A DNA stretch of 64,000 bases from Micavibrio sp. UBA6212 (GTDB lineage Bacteria > Pseudomonadota > Alphaproteobacteria > Micavibrionales > Micavibrionaceae), in contig DISK01000014.1 of assembly GCA_002421905.1 (NCBI GenBank), positions 65,505 to 129,504 of the forward strand, written 5' to 3'. Shown here one piece after another: positions 25,667-34,699 of the stretch. The notes beneath the pieces are model-generated. The model did not search any database and was not told the DNA's origin. It saw only the letters and a list, made by a program, of their open reading frames with translations. Within the stretch, counting starts at the first letter, position 1. Every line of letters begins with the position of its first letter. The position numbers and the translations under genes were made by a program.

Positions 25667-26425
25667 TTATTCTTTTGAACTCAGAACATGATTTTGCGCC
25701 ATTGCCAGATCCTTGCATCCTTTTTTGGCCAAGGCCAACAACTCAAGAAGCTGCGCTTCGGTAAAGGGTTCTTTTTCGGCAGTGCCTTGAATCTCGACAA
25801 TCCCACCACGCCCAGTCATGACAAAATTGGCATCGGTTTCGGCGTTGGAATCTTCAGCATAATCAAGATCAAGAACGGCTTGCCCTTTATAAATCCCGAC
25901 CGAAATGGCCGCAATACTGTCATGCAACGGCATAACCTGTAAAAGACCCAAGCTCATCAAATATTCAAACGCCTTATACAATGCCACATAACTTCCGGTA
26001 ATCGCCGCAGTCCGTGTACCACCATCAGCCTGAATGACGTCACAATCAAGACGGATTTGACGTTCGCCCATTCTCTCGAAATCAACAACGGCACGCAATG
26101 CCCGACCGATCAAACGCTGGATTTCCTGCGTGCGTCCGGTTTGCTTCCCGCGTGCAGCCTCGCGGTCAGTCCGTTTATCAGTGGCACGGGGCAACATGCC
26201 ATATTCTGCGGTAACCCATCCCCTGCCTGAATTTTTCATCCAGCCCGGAACACCCTCTTCAACTGTTGCGGTACACAAAACATGCGTATCACCAAATTTA
26301 ACCAGACAAGACCCTTCGGCATGTTTGGACACATCAAAAATGATTTCAACCTTGCGAAGTTCGTCTGGCACTCGACCTGATGGACGTCCGGAAGAGGATA
26401 AAGAGGCGTGGGAAGGATGGGTCAT
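25667..26425 (-). CDS. rph: Ribonuclease PH
   Basis: 252 residues; phosphorolytic 3'-5' exoribonuclease that trims tRNA 3' ends. Motifs: GDTHVLCTATVEEGVPGW, RGWVTAEYGMLPRAT, RTQEIQRLIGRALRAV, and IQADGGTRTAAITG. The N-terminal 15 residues are an extension rich in serine and histidine compared with the 238-residue E. coli type. ATG 26425 was chosen over an upstream in-frame start that adds 27 residues. Divergent from hrcA, as in many alphaproteobacteria. Confidence 0.96.
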   Translation of the reverse strand: MTHPSHASLSSSGRPSGRVPDELRKVEIIFDVSKHAEGSCLVKFGDTHVLCTATVEEGVPGWMKNSGRGWVTAEYGMLPRATDKRTDREAARGKQTGRTQEIQRLIGRALRAVVDFERMGERQIRLDCDVIQADGGTRTAAITGSYVALYKAFEYLMSLGLLQVMPLHDSIAAISVGIYKGQAVLDLDYAEDSNAETDANFVMTGRGGIVEIQGTAEKEPFTEAQLLELLALAKKGCKDLAMAQNHVLSSKE

Positions 26426-26533
26426 AAAATATGCCTTTGCTTGATAATCTGGGGTTTTACAAGTGAATTCTCCCCGCATAGAAACGGTTGCCGCCCCAAA
26501 TGTCAAACCTGAAATGGGGCAAAAAATGGAATT

Positions 26534-26725
26534 TTAGTGATAATAGCGAACCCAGAAGACAAACATCCCCGATGAAAGGGAAAATATCAGACCATAATAG
26601 GACGGCAAGTGAGGAGAATCGTCTGCCGCAAGCTTCAATCCAACCAGAAAGGCAAAGCCCCCGATCAAACTCCAGAAATCATCTGGGCTCAAATCCACCG
26701 GAGAGTAATTAAAGAGATCTCCCAT
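26534..26725 (-). CDS. Small hypothetical membrane protein
   Basis: 63 residues from ATG 26725 (AAAGG about six bases upstream). Two hydrophobic segments (FWSLIGGFAFLVGLKLA and YYGLIFSLSSGMFVFWV) predict a two-helix membrane protein. Family not recognised. It sits between rph and hrcA and is transcribed toward rph. Confidence 0.55.
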   Translation of the reverse strand: MGDLFNYSPVDLSPDDFWSLIGGFAFLVGLKLAADDSPHLPSYYGLIFSLSSGMFVFWVRYYH

Positions 26726-26824
26726 CACACACCTTTCCCGATTATATTATTATAGGCCCTCCCGCTTTAACGAATATCTAAAGATATTTTGGATTTTAAT
26801 CGCATTTTGTGTACACATAGACGT

Positions 26825-27862
26825 ATGGATGAACGGACATTACATATTTTCAAATTGATTGTTGAAGAATATCTGAAAAAGGGAACCCCTGTCGGATCAG
26901 AAACAATAAGGCAAGCCGGCATTGACCTTTCACCTGCATCTATACGGAATGTCATGGCGCGGCTTGAGGACGAAGACTATCTGTATTCTCCCCATACTTC
27001 TGCGGGTCGCCAGCCCACCGAAAGAGGATTGCGTTTTTTTGTCGATCGCCTGATGGTTGTCAACACACTTAAACCCTCCGAACAAAAAGATATCAGGTCT
27101 AGAATATCTGATCCCGAACAGACACTTATCCCGCTTTATGAACGTGCCAGTACAGCTCTTTCGGGACTGTCTTCCTGTATTGGACTGGTTATAGCCCCCA
27201 AAACAGATCGCCCTGTCCAGCAGATACAATGCCTGGAACTGGAACAAAACAAAATCCTCGCCATTATCATGATGCAAGATGGCACGATCGAAAATCGGGT
27301 GACAAAACTTGAAAACCACATCAATAAATCTGATCTGGAAAAATTAACCAACTATCTGAATGAACATATTGCCGGTCGTACCCTTTCGGAGTTTCATGCG
27401 GCACTCCATAAATCGGCGAAAGAGAATCAGGATCGCATTCAGGATCTGGCTAGAACATTATTGGATAAGAACATCCTCCCTTCCATGGAACTGGATTTGG
27501 AAGGCCATATTTTTATCCAAGGGAAATCCCGTCTGTTTGAAGACCATCAGGCGCAAAGAAAAATAGATGAAATCAGAGACTTGCTGAAATTTCTTGAAGA
27601 GAAGAAGGAAGTTTTGGGGATCATGTCCGCCCTTCAGGAAAGTGAGGGCGTCCGCATCTTTATAGGAAATGAAAACCCGATCCTTCAACAGCCGACATGG
27701 TCAACTGTCATAAAAGGTTACCATGACCAGAACGGGCGCGTTATTGGAGCCACCGGCATTATCGGCCCAACCCGACTGAATTACAGCCAAATTGTTCCAA
27801 TTGTTGATTACACAACATTAATCATGGAAAAAATGATTAATCTGGGCCCCCTCACTCCATGA
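26825..27862 (+). CDS. hrcA: Heat-inducible transcription repressor HrcA
   Basis: 345 residues. N-terminal winged helix begins MDERTLHIFKLIVEEYLKKG, then VGSETIRQAGIDLSPASIRN and HTSAGRQPTERGLRFFVD, all HrcA signatures. The GAF-like and dimerisation regions follow, and VIGATGIIGPTRLNY lies near the end. HrcA normally binds the CIRCE operator (TTAGCACTC-N9-GAGTGCTAA) before groESL or dnaK; I found no CIRCE in this window, so its target is elsewhere or the operator is divergent. No clear ribosome-binding site; TTG 26789 is an alternative start. Confidence 0.92.
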   Translation: MDERTLHIFKLIVEEYLKKGTPVGSETIRQAGIDLSPASIRNVMARLEDEDYLYSPHTSAGRQPTERGLRFFVDRLMVVNTLKPSEQKDIRSRISDPEQTLIPLYERASTALSGLSSCIGLVIAPKTDRPVQQIQCLELEQNKILAIIMMQDGTIENRVTKLENHINKSDLEKLTNYLNEHIAGRTLSEFHAALHKSAKENQDRIQDLARTLLDKNILPSMELDLEGHIFIQGKSRLFEDHQAQRKIDEIRDLLKFLEEKKEVLGIMSALQESEGVRIFIGNENPILQQPTWSTVIKGYHDQNGRVIGATGIIGPTRLNYSQIVPIVDYTTLIMEKMINLGPLTP

Positions 27863-27872
27863 CTTCTTCGAT

Positions 27873-27922
27873 CTTGAAGCTTTCTCACATTCATCTTATA
27901 TACCCTGTATATAGTTTGTGAG
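27873..27922 (+). promoter_or_regulatory. RpoH-type heat-shock promoter upstream of grpE with overlapping inverted repeat
   Basis: CTTG (27873-27876), 18 bases, CTTATAT (27895-27901) fits the alphaproteobacterial sigma-32 pattern CTTG-N17/18-CYTATNT. An inverted repeat CTCACA...TATATAC-CCT-GTATATA...TGTGAG (27884-27922) overlaps the -10 element and may be an operator or a leader hairpin. Confidence 0.6.
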
Positions 27923-28023
27923 TGATATAGGAGCGAGTCTTGATTTTTTGACATATGTTGCATATCCTCGCGCAAACATTCAAAGAAACACCAAATATTC
28001 ACCAAAATAGTAAATTGACAATA

Positions 28024-28674
28024 ATGACCCCAGAAGACACCACGCCGCCAAAACCAGTTGATACTGAAATTCCTGAAGGTTTTACAGACCTCACAGGCCC
28101 TGCTGCGTTCAAGGCACAGACCAAACAAGCCCAGAACGCTCAAGAGCAATCGGGCGATCAGGATAACAGCCATGCCGAAGCGGTTGTAAAACTCGAAGCA
28201 GCGCTAGCAGAATCGAGAGACCAGCTTATTCGCACCGTAGCCGATATGGATAACTTACGTAAAAGATCCATCCGTGAACGCGAAGATGCCATGAAATACT
28301 CTATTTCAGGATTTGCCCGCGATCTGCTTGATGTTGCAGATACGTTCAAACGCGCTCTGGACGCGATTCCTCAAGACCTTCGTTCCGAAGAACGGATTAG
28401 CCCGTTGATTGAAGGCATTCAGGCCATGGAACGCGTATTATTGACCTGTTTCGAGAAAAATGGAATCCGTAAAATCGAGCCTCTTGATGAGCCCTTCAAT
28501 CCGAACTTTCACGAAGTTATGTTCGAGACCCCGATACCAGAAAAACCAACCGGAACAATTATCCAGATTATCGAGCCCGGCTACCTTCTGCATGACAGAT
28601 TGTTAAGACCTGCGCGCGTTGGCGTTTCAAAATCCGAAACACCTTCCCCCCATGGCGTGGACACCCAAGCCTGA
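28024..28674 (+). CDS. grpE: Nucleotide exchange factor GrpE
   Basis: 216 residues. GrpE releases ADP from DnaK. After a disordered acidic start comes the long coiled coil (LEAALAESRDQLIRTVADMD, then NLRKRSIREREDAMKYSI), then the beta domain with FNPNFHEVMFE and the C-terminal GYLLHDRLLRPARVGVSK, a GrpE signature. ATG 28024 lacks a clear ribosome-binding site; the longer frame adds 23 unlikely residues. A good RpoH-type promoter lies upstream. Confidence 0.93.
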   Translation: MTPEDTTPPKPVDTEIPEGFTDLTGPAAFKAQTKQAQNAQEQSGDQDNSHAEAVVKLEAALAESRDQLIRTVADMDNLRKRSIREREDAMKYSISGFARDLLDVADTFKRALDAIPQDLRSEERISPLIEGIQAMERVLLTCFEKNGIRKIEPLDEPFNPNFHEVMFETPIPEKPTGTIIQIIEPGYLLHDRLLRPARVGVSKSETPSPHGVDTQA

Positions 28675-28898
28675 TAAGTGCAAAATTACGGAAAAAGTGG
28701 TCCGAAATAAAGCAATAAAGCGAAATATGCTGTGCATAAACGCAGCATCGTTTATATATATTTCATGTTTTATTTCTCTCTCACTATAATCAAAAATAGA
28801 ATAGATTCGTAACTGCGTCTTCAAAGCGAGGGTTTTTGCCCACAAACGATTAAGCAAGATTGTTGCATAACTCAAGATAGATATATTGTACAGACATT

Positions 28899-31424
28899 AT
28901 GAAACAACCGTTCAAACTGCCTATACTTCTTCAGGTCATAACAATATTCGCCCTTTTATTTGCCCCACTGCAAACAGTTCTGGCACAAGATAACTCATCC
29001 ACGTCACTGCAATACAATGATATGCATGAGGACGACTCGCAAAACACCCATTCTCTGAATACTCAGGACAAAATCCAGACTCTGTTCAACAACCTTGAAA
29101 CGATTGGCAATAGCTATAACTCAGGAGGAAGCAAGGCCGCAGAACTGGCCCTTCTGGACAGCGGCTGCCAGACTGCCATCGACAGATTTTTGAAAACCAA
29201 TCTGGTTCACGATCTCACCCCCACTTTGAATAAAAGTAAGAGCAGCCCAAATGAAGCTATGGCATGGGTCGATGCAAAGGTCAGTGGCCTGAGCGTCAGG
29301 GCAAAAAGTGCTTTCTGTGCCATGATGAAAGGCGAGAAGATTGAATCTCTCGATCTCAACGAAACGCTACACTCAACCGTTCGCAATGACATCTTCCCCA
29401 CGCTTATGATGCAAGGGGTAGGCTGGGCAAATAACAGCCAGCTTCCCTTCCTGACCCGACTTGAAGTCGAACTCGGCTCCTCTGACGGAGATTTCATCAG
29501 CTCCATCACCTCTATACAGCCGCTCTGGCAAGATCACACCAATACACATCATGTCTTTGCCCAGCTTTCCTATTATAAAGCGCCTGATGAAACCAACGAC
29601 CAAGGCTTCAAAGTCAAGCATGACACCGTCAATGCCGGTGTCGCTTATCGCTATTTGACCCCTGATAAAAAACTCCTGTACGGGGCGAATGTGTTTTTTG
29701 ACCATGCTCCAAAAAGAAATCATAACCGCATGAGCTTTGGTGTTGATGCCCGTACCAGCCAACTGGCTGTCTCTGCAAACCGCTATATGCCTCTTTCCAC
29801 ATGGCGAAGCCTCGATCTTTACTATGAAGATCGAGCTGCAGCAGGATGGGATCTCGAATTGCGCGGTCAGGTTCCCGAACTCCCAAGCTGGACAGCCTCA
29901 GTCAAAGGGTACCAGTGGGACGATCAGGATGATGGCGCAGATTTATATGGAACCACAGCCGCTGTTGAATACTCCCCTATCCCTGCCATGGCGTTTCGTC
30001 TTGGCCTGAATAAGGACACACAAAGCGATCCTTATCTGGAAGCAGCCCTGCGCTTTAATTATCGTTTTGATGATCCGGATGGCCTGCAATGGAAACAAAG
30101 AACCGAACTCGCTCCGGTTAGCGACTATATCTATGAGAAAGTTCAACGTGAAAATATCATCCGGACAAAAGTTCGCAGAAAACACTCTTCAAAACTGGAA
30201 GTTATAGAGACAGCCGGAGCAAATACATCTATTGAGACAACCGGAAGCACTTCTTTGTATGTTAGCCAAACTCTCCTGATGCCAGTCACCGTTACGACGG
30301 CCAATACAGTTGGAGCTTACGCACGACTGAGATTTGCCAAAGGAGCAATCCTGACCTTGGGACAAAATACACAGGTTCAAATTGTCCCCGATCTGATTAC
30401 TCTGGTAACCGGAACCATTCAGTATGTCTCTGATGGTGTCATCACAAACGTCGCAGTTCCAGGAGGAACCATTCAACTTCACGGAACGGATATTGACGTC
30501 GTATCAAACGGTATCGACACCAGTGTTCGTGTCCGCGACGGGTCAATCACCTTAACAGGAACCGTCTCAGGATCAGCAACGATTGGGGCAGCAGAAATGG
30601 CGCGCTCAATTGCAGGTGTGGTTGGAACTGTTGCCTCAGGGACAGCCCCCTATACAACCCATACCGATCAGGTATCAACCCAGATCGACCGTGTTGCCTC
30701 CTCTCTGAACGGTGCAAAAGTGGCTCCATACCCCTATGAATTCCCGCGCATTGTGTCTGAAAATCTAACCCCGGGACAACAGATCGTCATTGGCCTGAAA
30801 TTCAATGATGCCGTGACCGTATCCGGTGGAGTGCCCTTTATGAACGTCTCCATCAATGGCAATCTGGGAACCGCGCCTCTGATTGGCGGTAGCGGAACAA
30901 ATGACCTGATGTTTGGATATACCGTTCAACCGGCAGATGGTGGCGCAACATCCATTACCATCCTGAATATAGATCAAAACGGTGCCTCTATGATGGGTAA
31001 TGGTAAGAATGCAATCACTACAATTGCAGACGCAACGCTAAACCTTAGTGGTTCGGTATCTGATATAACGCCGCCAGCAGGGTATGCCGTGGCCTTTACG
31101 ACAACACCAGTAAACATTGCGAATGTCGGTGCGGCAGCATTTGAGATTACAACGGCAGAAATCGGCTCAACATACAGCTACACAATTTCCAGCTCGGGAG
31201 GTGGAACAAACGTAACTGGCACCGGTACGATTGCAGGAGCAACAGAAAGCATCACAGGTTTGAACCTTGCAGGATTGAATGATGGAACATTAACCGTCAG
31301 CGTAACTCTGACAGATCCATCTTTGAATGTTGGAACTCCCGTTACAAATACTGCAACAAAAGATGTTGTTGCCCCCTATATTGTATCGGTAACCCCACCT
31401 GCAAGCACAACCTACGCGCCGTAA
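28899..31424 (+). CDS. Inverse autotransporter (intimin/invasin-type) with FecR-like and Ig-like passenger, ending in a partial Ig-like domain
   Basis: 841 residues. Signal peptide to about residue 29. An alpha-helical region (50-175) precedes the inverse-autotransporter beta-barrel at about 185-395, recognisable from LLYGANVFFDHAPKRNHNRM, then SFGVDARTSQLAVSANRYMP and AGWDLELRGQVPELPSW. The passenger has a FecR-like domain (470-560; GAYARLRFAKGAILTLGQN), an Ig-like domain (about 625-740), a Bap-like threonine/serine-rich domain, and finally VVAPYIVSVTPPASTTYAP. That last piece is the first strand of a SwmB-type Ig domain whose remaining strands are missing; they appear at the N-termini of the four following genes. 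The barrel should sit in the outer membrane with the passenger outside. No obvious ribosome-binding site. Confidence 0.82.
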   Translation: MKQPFKLPILLQVITIFALLFAPLQTVLAQDNSSTSLQYNDMHEDDSQNTHSLNTQDKIQTLFNNLETIGNSYNSGGSKAAELALLDSGCQTAIDRFLKTNLVHDLTPTLNKSKSSPNEAMAWVDAKVSGLSVRAKSAFCAMMKGEKIESLDLNETLHSTVRNDIFPTLMMQGVGWANNSQLPFLTRLEVELGSSDGDFISSITSIQPLWQDHTNTHHVFAQLSYYKAPDETNDQGFKVKHDTVNAGVAYRYLTPDKKLLYGANVFFDHAPKRNHNRMSFGVDARTSQLAVSANRYMPLSTWRSLDLYYEDRAAAGWDLELRGQVPELPSWTASVKGYQWDDQDDGADLYGTTAAVEYSPIPAMAFRLGLNKDTQSDPYLEAALRFNYRFDDPDGLQWKQRTELAPVSDYIYEKVQRENIIRTKVRRKHSSKLEVIETAGANTSIETTGSTSLYVSQTLLMPVTVTTANTVGAYARLRFAKGAILTLGQNTQVQIVPDLITLVTGTIQYVSDGVITNVAVPGGTIQLHGTDIDVVSNGIDTSVRVRDGSITLTGTVSGSATIGAAEMARSIAGVVGTVASGTAPYTTHTDQVSTQIDRVASSLNGAKVAPYPYEFPRIVSENLTPGQQIVIGLKFNDAVTVSGGVPFMNVSINGNLGTAPLIGGSGTNDLMFGYTVQPADGGATSITILNIDQNGASMMGNGKNAITTIADATLNLSGSVSDITPPAGYAVAFTTTPVNIANVGAAAFEITTAEIGSTYSYTISSSGGGTNVTGTGTIAGATESITGLNLAGLNDGTLTVSVTLTDPSLNVGTPVTNTATKDVVAPYIVSVTPPASTTYAP

Positions 31425-31427
31425 AAC

Positions 31428-33074
31428 ATGAAAATAAAAGCATCTGCCCTCCTGACTTTCCTGTTTCTGACAGCCGCGTACGAAGTCAAGGCAGCTCCCG
31501 CAAATGTTGACTTTACCGTGACCATGAGCGAAGCCGCCAACGTCACAGGCTGCCCTGCCAACTGTCCCCGCATCGCCGTCACGGTTGACGGACAAACCCG
31601 TTACGCAGAATATAGCGCAGGAACAGGATCATCTTCCCTTACCTTTTCCTATGCCCCGACCATTGGCGATCTTGATCTCGATGGTGTAACGCTCACTTCC
31701 CCGATTGACCTGAATGGCGGAACCATCACCGATCTCAACGGGAACTCAATCACACCACTGACCTATACCGTTCCTGATACCTCCGGCATCAAAATCGACT
31801 ACCCGTCTCTCTCGATGGATTTTACCAACGGCACAGGCGGGCGATACACACTCAACGGCACAGCCTACAACGATCTCTCTTCTTTCCTGACTGCCACCGG
31901 TGGGACTTATACACGCGCCAGTGTAGGAACATATTTCGATTCAACAGGTACACTCCAAACCGCAGCCGCCAACCAACCTCGCTTCGACTATGATCCAGTT
32001 ACCCACGCCCCAAAAGGCATCCTCATTGAGGAACAAAGGACGAATTTACTTACAAACGGACAAGGAGCCGGCGCCTCCGGAGTTACAAACCCATCCGGAT
32101 GGAATATCGACCAAGCTTTCGGAGGGATTCAGCCGTCTCTAAAAAACAGTGGCATAGACTCTCAAGGCTATGGATATTTTGAGTTCACCATCAACGGAAC
32201 AACAACACTACCCAATCGATTATTGGTTAACCCCGCATCTGCGAGGATAAATATTTTAGCAAATACGCCATACACACTATCGTACAATGTTGAACTGACA
32301 AACGGAATCTACCCATACGGTATTCAAGCAAGTATTGCATGGTATGATGCATCAAACAACGTGCTATCCAGCAACTATGGCTATGCCCGACATACAGTCG
32401 GTTCAAAGATACGTCAATCCGACACTGTAACGTCGCCAGCATCTGCTGCTAAAATGAGAATCTGGTTCGACTTTATTGATTATGGAGCGCCCAATATCGG
32501 AAGCAATGAAAACTTCACTATAAGACTTTCTGGCATTCAACTTGAACAGGGCAGATTTCCTACATCCTACATTCCCACAACAAGTTCTGCCGTAACGCGA
32601 CAGACCGACACCCTGACCATTCCAACGAGCGGATGGACAGGCTCTTTTATCGGAACGTTAATGGCGCAATCTGTTATTCCCTATCTGGGGGCATCAACCC
32701 GATATCCCGGCATTGCGGCAATGGATGATGGCTCCATTAGTAATGCTATCCATTTTTTGATAGGTGATCCGGGTGGTGATGAAAAGGCCGCAAGTATGCA
32801 TTATGGAGGAATCTCCAATTATAGCTTCTTAAGTAATGCATACATAGTTGGCAATATTTTGAAGCAATGTCTGGCTTATAGCGGAACCTCAACAAATGCG
32901 GCACAAGATGGAGTTCTAGGAACATCTGCGGAGGCGCTCTCAATTCCAAATTTGACTACGCTTCGCGTTGGCAATCGCCGCGGAGGAGTTGATCCTCTCA
33001 ATGGTTGGGTGCAAACAACAAAATACTATCCGTTCCGCGTATCTGATGCGCAGTTACAATTGTTAACGCAATAG
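31428..33074 (+). CDS. Secreted Ig-like/LamG-head protein, array copy 1
   Basis: 548 residues. Signal peptide of about 22 residues (ALLTFLFLTAAYEVKA). The mature chain opens directly with APANVDFTVTMSEAANVTG, the second strand of a SwmB-type Ig-like domain lacking its first strand, with an added CPANC cysteine pair. Then follow GRYTLNGTAYNDLSSFLTAT, a phage-tail-fibre motif (TYTRASVGTYFDSTGTLQT, then PRFDYDPVTHAPKGILIEE), a variable LamG-like head, the joint QLEQGRFPTSYIPTT and the conserved tail QLQLLTQ. The start is four bases after the autotransporter stop and in the same frame (TAA AAC ATG). Probably translationally coupled. Likely a surface lectin-like protein; ligand unknown. Confidence 0.75.
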   Translation: MKIKASALLTFLFLTAAYEVKAAPANVDFTVTMSEAANVTGCPANCPRIAVTVDGQTRYAEYSAGTGSSSLTFSYAPTIGDLDLDGVTLTSPIDLNGGTITDLNGNSITPLTYTVPDTSGIKIDYPSLSMDFTNGTGGRYTLNGTAYNDLSSFLTATGGTYTRASVGTYFDSTGTLQTAAANQPRFDYDPVTHAPKGILIEEQRTNLLTNGQGAGASGVTNPSGWNIDQAFGGIQPSLKNSGIDSQGYGYFEFTINGTTTLPNRLLVNPASARINILANTPYTLSYNVELTNGIYPYGIQASIAWYDASNNVLSSNYGYARHTVGSKIRQSDTVTSPASAAKMRIWFDFIDYGAPNIGSNENFTIRLSGIQLEQGRFPTSYIPTTSSAVTRQTDTLTIPTSGWTGSFIGTLMAQSVIPYLGASTRYPGIAAMDDGSISNAIHFLIGDPGGDEKAASMHYGGISNYSFLSNAYIVGNILKQCLAYSGTSTNAAQDGVLGTSAEALSIPNLTTLRVGNRRGGVDPLNGWVQTTKYYPFRVSDAQLQLLTQ

Positions 33075-33077
33075 AGG

Positions 33078-33097
33078 AAAAGAAAAGAAAAGAAAAG
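33078..33097 (+). repeat. Pentanucleotide tandem repeat (AAAAG)4 before the start codon of copy 2
   Basis: Four perfect AAAAG units between GAGG (33074-33077) and ATG 33100. Changes in unit number would alter the distance from GAGG to the ATG, a layout known for phase-variable translation. The units themselves can act as weak ribosome-binding sites. Confidence 0.85.
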
Positions 33098-33099
33098 AA

Positions 33100-34689
33100 A
33101 TGAAAAAAATAGTTTCATTTTTGGGGTTCTCGTTTTTCCTTATCCCATCCACTTGGGCTGCACCAGCCAATGTGGATTTTATCGTTACGATGAGTGAGGC
33201 GGTGAATGTGACGGGGTGCCCGACTAACTGCCCGCGCATTGCGGTCACTGTTGACGGGCAAACCAGATACGCAACCTACTCCGCAGGGACAGGCACATCG
33301 TCTCTCACCTTTTCTTATGCCCCGACCATTGGCGATCTTGATCTCGATGGGGTCGCGTTAACATCACCAATTGATTTGAATGGCGGAACTATCACCGACC
33401 TCAACGGCAATCCTGAAACAGACCTAACCTTTACAGTCCCCAATACATCAGGCATAAAAATTGATTACCCGTCTCTCTCGATGGATTTTGTGGCAGACGC
33501 AGATGGGCGTTATACAGTCAATGGGACAGCCTATAATGATCTCTCCTCTTTCCTTGGTGCCACAGGTGGCACATTCACCCGTTCCAGTGTGGGAACATAT
33601 TTTGATTCAACAGGAACACTTCAAACTGCGGCCTCAGGCCAACCCCGCTTCGACCATGACCCGGTTACCCACACCCCAAAAGGAATCCTCATCGAGGAAA
33701 GCCGTTCAAATAAATTGCTAAACAGTTCTGATTTCAACGCCTCTGGCTGGAGTAGAACAGATATTACAGTTAATAGCAGCACAGGGCATATATATAACCT
33801 ACAAAAGATCACGGAGGGGTCAGCAGGAACCGCGCTCCTAAGACAAAATGTATTTGGGGCATTTACAGCCGGATCAACAACATACGGTTCATTTTTTGTT
33901 TCAAGGGGGAATACAGACTGGATTGTTGTAAAAATCAATGAAACAGGGGCTGGAGAAATCGCAAATTTTTGGTTTAATATTGCAACAGGAATCGCAGGAT
34001 CCATTACAAAAACAGGGGGGAGCAACGAAACAGCAAAAATTATTCCTATTTCAAGTGGCGTATATAGAATAATTGTAAGCTTTCTCCCAAATCCAACATC
34101 AACAAATCGAGGAATTTTGATAAGTTCTGCAACATCAAACGGCTCTTTATCACGAGTGCCTGGGGCAGAATACTATGTATCATACGCTCAACTTGAACAA
34201 GGCTCTTTCCCCACTTCCTATATCCCTACCACAAGCGCAGCGGTAACGCGTGCGGCAGAAACGATGACCGTACCAATAAGTTCTTGGTTCAATAATACAA
34301 ACGGTTCAATTTCTTTTACCGGAGACGTTATTTCATCTGGAACAGAAGCCACTCCAGGAGGAATTGCTATACATTCAATCGGGAATAATGGTTATTTGTT
34401 TTATAAACAAGCGGGCACATTGAACCTCTATTCTTTTGTTGGAACGGGGCAAGTTAATATTGGTGCAGTATCAAGTAACACTCTATTTATTGCAGGAATG
34501 GCCTATAACACAACGACAGCAAAAGGGGCATTGAACGGAGTCCTATCTGCTGGTTTTACACCTTCATCTGTCTGGCTGCCGACATATTTGAAAACAAATC
34601 AAGCTGGCTCATGGAATGGGCACATCATGAAATATAAATTTTATCCAACTCAATCCTCTGACACCCAACTCCAACTTTTAACACAGTGA
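33100..34689 (+). CDS. Secreted Ig-like/LamG-head protein, array copy 2
   Basis: 529 residues. Signal peptide IVSFLGFSFFLIPSTWA. The mature chain starts APANVDFIVTMSEAVNVTG with the CPTNC pair and the same incomplete Ig-like domain as copy 1. The fibre motif is TFTRSSVGTYFDSTGTLQT and GILIEESRSN. The middle head (about 210-360) is unlike copies 1, 3 and 4, for example LLRQNVFGAFTAGSTTYGSF. The joint QLEQGSFPTSYIPTTSAAVT and the tail DTQLQLLTQ are conserved. Expression may depend on the AAAAG tract just upstream. Confidence 0.75.
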   Translation: MKKIVSFLGFSFFLIPSTWAAPANVDFIVTMSEAVNVTGCPTNCPRIAVTVDGQTRYATYSAGTGTSSLTFSYAPTIGDLDLDGVALTSPIDLNGGTITDLNGNPETDLTFTVPNTSGIKIDYPSLSMDFVADADGRYTVNGTAYNDLSSFLGATGGTFTRSSVGTYFDSTGTLQTAASGQPRFDHDPVTHTPKGILIEESRSNKLLNSSDFNASGWSRTDITVNSSTGHIYNLQKITEGSAGTALLRQNVFGAFTAGSTTYGSFFVSRGNTDWIVVKINETGAGEIANFWFNIATGIAGSITKTGGSNETAKIIPISSGVYRIIVSFLPNPTSTNRGILISSATSNGSLSRVPGAEYYVSYAQLEQGSFPTSYIPTTSAAVTRAAETMTVPISSWFNNTNGSISFTGDVISSGTEATPGGIAIHSIGNNGYLFYKQAGTLNLYSFVGTGQVNIGAVSSNTLFIAGMAYNTTTAKGALNGVLSAGFTPSSVWLPTYLKTNQAGSWNGHIMKYKFYPTQSSDTQLQLLTQ

Positions 34690-34699
34690 GAAATGGATT

